A DNA stretch of 32,854 nt from an uncultured Ruminococcus sp. (GTDB lineage: Bacteria; Bacillota; Clostridia; Oscillospirales; Ruminococcaceae): assembly GCA_947174365.1 (NCBI GenBank), contig CAMWIR010000018.1, positions 1-32,854 of the forward strand, read 5' to 3'. Of the stretch, positions 30,457 to 32,854 are shown piece after piece (within the stretch, counting starts at the first letter, position 1; every line of letters begins with the position of its first letter). The translations under genes were made by a program, and so were the position numbers. The notes under the pieces are model-generated. The model saw only the letters and a list, made by a program, of their open reading frames with translations. It did no database searches and was not told the DNA's origin.

Positions 30457-31098
30457 TTACATGCTTGCTTTCTGCCGTGCGTCCGCCGTGCCGTGCTTCA
30501 GGACAGGCGAAATATACTTGTAAACCGCAACTGTCACCACCGTGCTGCAGAGCCCTTTAACAAAGGTGAACGGCATATTGAACCAGACGAGAGCGTCAAG
30601 CAGCGTTTCCACCTTGGGATTAAGTTTCTGATACGCCTCTATAATGGCTTCCATTGCCATAAGTCTTGCATAGAAAGGATAGCTGATAAAGTAGTTTACG
30701 GGAATGCTTATAAGCGCCATGACAACCGCACCCAGCAAAGCTCCGATTATAGCGGTTTTGCGGGTCTTTTTCACTTTGTAGACAAGTCCTGCGGGAATGA
30801 CCAGTCCGCAGCCGATAAGGAAATTCGCCAGTTCGCCGATACCTGCCGAATAGGTGATTCCAATGTTCACCAAATTTTTTATCAGGCAAACGCACACACC
30901 CGACATCGGGCCTACCGCAAAGGCGGCTATAAGTGCAGGCAGATCGGAAAGATCGAACTTAACAAATCCCGGAATGAACATGGGCAGGGACACCTCCGCA
31001 AACATAAGCGCCGACGCCATTGCACCAAGAATTGCCGTAACAGTCAACTGTCTTGTTTTGCTGATCTCCCTGTTGGGTTTAAAAATGCTGCTTTTCAT
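30457..31098 (-). CDS. ribU: Riboflavin ECF transporter S component
   Basis: A 213-residue membrane protein with five to six helices that captures riboflavin for import together with a shared ECF energising module encoded elsewhere. The N-terminal helix (LTVTAILGAMASALMFAEV) carries the AxxxA pattern typical of S components, and FVKFDLSDLPALIAAFAVGPMSG and CLIKNLVNIGITYSAGIGELANFLIG are RibU hallmarks. The start is placed at 31098, where GGAGG lies 8 bases upstream; upstream in-frame codons belong to the terminator hairpin. An FMN riboswitch and terminator precede it, confirming the flavin link. Confidence 0.93.
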   Translation of the reverse strand: MKSSIFKPNREISKTRQLTVTAILGAMASALMFAEVSLPMFIPGFVKFDLSDLPALIAAFAVGPMSGVCVCLIKNLVNIGITYSAGIGELANFLIGCGLVIPAGLVYKVKKTRKTAIIGALLGAVVMALISIPVNYFISYPFYARLMAMEAIIEAYQKLNPKVETLLDALVWFNMPFTFVKGLCSTVVTVAVYKYISPVLKHGTADARQKASM

Positions 31099-31149
31099 AA
31101 AAAAGCCCTCCTTAAAAATAAATGATTTTATTAATAAAGAGCAATCTGT

Positions 31150-31195
31150 TCGCAGAAAAATGCCCGTGAAACATGTGACAACAGTTTCACGGGCA
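31150..31195 (-). terminator. Riboswitch-controlled terminator before ribU
   Basis: Stem TGCCCGTGAAAC / GTTTCACGGGCA followed on the minus strand by TTTTT. It lies between the aptamer and the ribU start, so FMN binding would favour it and stop transcription. Confidence 0.85.
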
Positions 31196-31260
31196 GGGTA
31201 CACGCAGAAATTGTCATTCCTTTGGAAATGACACCATTTCTTTGAAAATGGTATGCGCCT

Positions 31261-31445
31261 GTTTCTTCCATCCGGACTGTAACCGTCGGTTTCGGATTTT
31301 CACCGAGATCAGCGCCGTTTCACAATGCAAAGCAAATTCGCATTAGCGGAAACAACGGTAGCGGACTTATGTGGTCAATACTTGACTGACGGTCATTTAT
31401 GACCACAATCACCGCCGGTGGGGACTTTCACCCCGCCCCGAAACA
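31261..31445 (-). promoter_or_regulatory. FMN riboswitch (RFN element)
   Basis: The minus strand carries the conserved blocks of the RFN aptamer: CGGGGCGGGGTGAAAGTCCC, CACCGGCGGTGAT, GTCCGC, CTGATCTCGGTGAAAATCC, GACGGTTACAGTCCGGATGG and AAGAAAC. A variable arm GTGGTCA...TGACCAC lies between. Downstream, before the terminator, are two similar small hairpins (31214-31252) that probably form part of the switch. Confidence 0.95.
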
Positions 31446-31481
31446 AATTGCAGTTTATTCAAAAATAATCGGAGAAATGCC

Positions 31482-31510
31482 CATATACAGGCACTTCCTC
31501 AAACAGTCAA
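31482..31510 (-). promoter_or_regulatory. Promoter of the FMN riboswitch-ribU transcript
   Basis: On the minus strand TTGACT (31510-31505), 17 bases, TATATG (31487-31482), placing the start about 30 bases before the aptamer. Confidence 0.6.
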
Positions 31511-31530
31511 ACATCATCGGAAGAAAATCT

Positions 31531-31562
31531 TTCTAACCTCTTACCTCTAACATCTAACTTCT
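31531..31562 (+). repeat. ACCTCTAAC-type intergenic repeat, copy 4
   Basis: The plus strand holds CCTCTTACCTCTAACATCTA. Unlike the other three copies it does not lead into a ribosome binding site; it lies just past the stop of the CD1247-like gene. Confidence 0.6.
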
Positions 31563-31568
31563 TAAAGC

Positions 31569-31994
31569 TTATTCGCTTTCGTCCTCTCCGCTGTCCGAAT
31601 CCAAATCGAATTCCAGCAGCTCGCCGCAGCGGGGACAGGTAATAGTGCCCTCGGCGATCATACCTTCGTTAAGGCTGATAGTATCGCCGCAGGTGGGACA
31701 GGTCACCTCGTACATTTCCTCTTCGTCAAAAAGCTCCTCGTCCTCGGGCTCTTCAAAGTCGTCGCCGTCATCACTGTCGGTTTCGTAAAAATCGCCCTCT
31801 ATCTCACCCAGGTCCTTGTCAATATCATCAACAAGCTCTGCCAGCTCCCCCATATCGTCATGGGTCTGCTCGATCTGGTGCGCCATGTCCGACAGTATCT
31901 CCGCTATAAGGCAGATAACCTCGTCGTCGGTTTTGAGCCCTTTCATAAGACCGCGCAGATACGCCGTCTTTTCGGATAATGATTTGAAGTCCAT
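31569..31994 (-). CDS. CD1247-type zinc-ribbon protein
   Basis: A 141-residue protein with an N-terminal helical domain (SLSEKTAYLRGLMKGLKTDDE, then helices rich in E/D) like that named after CD1247 of Clostridioides difficile. A very acidic linker (residues 72-93) follows, and then a C-terminal zinc ribbon with two CPxCG knuckles, TCPTCGDTI and TCPRCGELL. The function is unknown. It lies 41 bases downstream of efp on the same strand, a common clostridial arrangement. The start has AAGGAGG. Confidence 0.85.
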   Translation of the reverse strand: MDFKSLSEKTAYLRGLMKGLKTDDEVICLIAEILSDMAHQIEQTHDDMGELAELVDDIDKDLGEIEGDFYETDSDDGDDFEEPEDEELFDEEEMYEVTCPTCGDTISLNEGMIAEGTITCPRCGELLEFDLDSDSGEDESE

Positions 31995-32035
31995 AATAAA
32001 CCTGCCTCCTTAAAAAAGCTGATATGCGGCATATG

Positions 32036-32593
32036 TTATGCCCTTTCCATATACTCGCCCGTGCGGGTGTCTATCCTTATCATATCGCCCTCATTGATGA
32101 ACAGGGGAACCTTTATCTCCGCACCTGTTTCAAGAGTTGCGGGCTTTGTGGCGTTGGTAGCTGTGTCGCCCTTGAAGCCGGGGTCGGTCTGGGTAACGGT
32201 AAGCTCAACAAAGTTGGGAGGCTCTACCGCAAAAACCTTGCCCTTGTAGGAACATACCTTGCAGATCATCTGCTCCTTTACAAATTTGAAGCTGTCGCCA
32301 AGCTCTGCGGAGCTGATAGGTGTCTGCTCGTAGCTCTCGGGATCCATAAAGTAGTACAAATCGCCGTCCGTATAGGAATACTCCATATCCTTTCTTTCAA
32401 CAAAAGCAGTAGGGAACTTGGCGGAGGGGTTGTAGCTCTTTTCAACCACCGAGCCTGTTATAACGTTCTTTACCTTTGTTCTTACAAAGGCAGCGCCTTT
32501 TCCGGGCTTAACGTGCTGGAACTCCACTACCTGAAGAACGTTTCCGTCCTCCTCAAAGGTCATACCGTTTCTGAAATCTCCGGCTGTAATCAT
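32036..32593 (-). CDS. efp: Translation elongation factor P
   Basis: A 185-residue protein with three beta domains. EF-P binds between the ribosomal P and E sites and relieves stalling at polyproline stretches. The first domain carries the conserved loop [10 protein letters not shown] with Lys32 at the tip, the usual site of modification. The C-terminal [24 protein letters not shown] is the family signature. Length is standard. The start has GGAGG, and the promoter is at 32637-32665. No modification enzyme gene was seen nearby. It lies just downstream of an M24 peptidase. Confidence 0.97.
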   Translation of the reverse strand: MITAGDFRNGMTFEEDGNVLQVVEFQHVKPGKGAAFVRTKVKNVITGSVVEKSYNPSAKFPTAFVERKDMEYSYTDGDLYYFMDPESYEQTPISSAELGDSFKFVKEQMICKVCSYKGKVFAVEPPNFVELTVTQTDPGFKGDTATNATKPATLETGAEIKVPLFINEGDMIRIDTRTGEYMERA

Positions 32594-32636
32594 ATTTAAA
32601 CCTCCATAATATTTTTAAAAATCATCATATGTTAAT

Positions 32637-32665
32637 ATCATATCACACTTTTTGGAAAATTGCAA
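32637..32665 (-). promoter_or_regulatory. Promoter of efp
   Basis: On the minus strand TTGCAA (32665-32660), 17 bases, TATGAT (32642-32637), giving efp its own start downstream of the peptidase gene. Confidence 0.6.
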
Positions 32666-32673
32666 TACCTTTT

Positions 32674-32854
32674 TTATAATTTTATCAGATTTTTGGGAGC
32701 ATTTGTTAAATTGTTACAGGAATTTGGTGTAATTGCCACAAAATCTTCTATCCTCACGCCGAAGTTTTTCGGAAGATATATCCCCGGCTCTATCGTAATG
32801 ATCATATTTTCATCCAAAGGAGTCTCATCACGGGTGTTGGCGGCGGGGCGTTCG
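32674..32854 (-). CDS. Xaa-Pro aminopeptidase/dipeptidase (M24), 3' end only
   Basis: The last 59 codons of a gene that begins outside the window. The visible part reads [37 protein letters not shown] and [20 protein letters not shown], ending KL and TAA. TIEPGIY and GVRIED are the hallmark strands of M24 metallopeptidases, with the last metal-ligand glutamates in both. These enzymes remove N-terminal residues before proline. An M24 peptidase directly before efp is usual in Firmicutes. Confidence 0.9.
   Translation of the reverse strand, partial: ERPAANTRDETPLDENMIITIEPGIYLPKNFGVRIEDFVAITPNSCNNLTNAPKNLIKL

Noticed and set aside
30445-31125. 226-codon plus-strand frame opposite ribU
   Set aside because: Antisense to a riboswitch-controlled gene; Cys/His/Arg-rich shadow translation.

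Overview
The window looks like chromosome of an anaerobic, fibre-degrading Firmicute, most likely a Ruminococcus-like member of the Oscillospiraceae. This is inferred from gene content: a GH5 cellulase lipoprotein, a relic of a CBM2-like cellulose-binding secreted protein, a long fibronectin type III protein, the clostridial block M24 peptidase / efp / CD1247-type zinc-ribbon protein, an FMN-riboswitch-controlled ribU, and SDs of AGGAGG type. Base composition is moderate, with AT-rich promoters. No rRNA, tRNA or CRISPR array was seen.

Layout. 1-4.5 kb: FN3 repeat protein (+), closed by a strong terminator and a palindromic MITE-like element. 4.6-11.2 kb (all minus): orphan HicB-like and YezG-like proteins, a serine hydrolase, two gene relics (a CBM2-like protein with a stop in its signal peptide, and an adjoining fragment), a lipoprotein, a Wzz/BY-kinase-like protein with a degenerate P-loop, and a DacA-type carboxypeptidase with an altered SxN motif. 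11.2-11.8 kb: a 600-base non-coding region with divergent promoters and a 180-bp nested palindrome. 11.8-17.9 kb (plus): a CPBP-like membrane protein lacking key residues, a TadA-GNAT fusion with a MITE at its stop codon, a small membrane protein, a divergent GyrB/ParE paralogue, and PheA. 17.9-22.7 kb (minus): GH5 enzyme, glutamine-dependent NAD synthetase, and the SPFH/NfeD membrane pair.

22.9-27.3 kb (plus) is the most interesting part: a consensus promoter with a 23-bp palindrome just downstream of the expected start site, then a NrtR-type Nudix regulator, a nicotinamidase, an unrecognised 184-aa protein, a small protein cut by an in-frame stop, a VWA protein and a divergent adenylosuccinate synthetase (PurA) paralogue. 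Several of these genes overlap or nearly touch. It reads as one operon joining NAD salvage control to an uncharacterised VWA + PurA-like pair. The NAD synthetase lies only 2-4 kb away.

27.3-32.9 kb: a bacterial PH-domain membrane protein and a ribbon-helix-helix regulator, divergent around TTGCAA repeats; DAHP synthase, the second aromatic-pathway gene besides pheA; an RlaP-like nucleotidyltransferase; ribU behind an FMN riboswitch; then the CD1247-like protein, EF-P and the 3' end of an M24 peptidase running off the window.

A recurring theme is small intergenic repeats: at least three MITE-like or palindromic elements, hairpins sharing the core CCGCCGCAGGCGG, and a pyrimidine-rich repeat built on ACCTCTAAC, three copies of which lie directly upstream of Shine-Dalgarno sequences.
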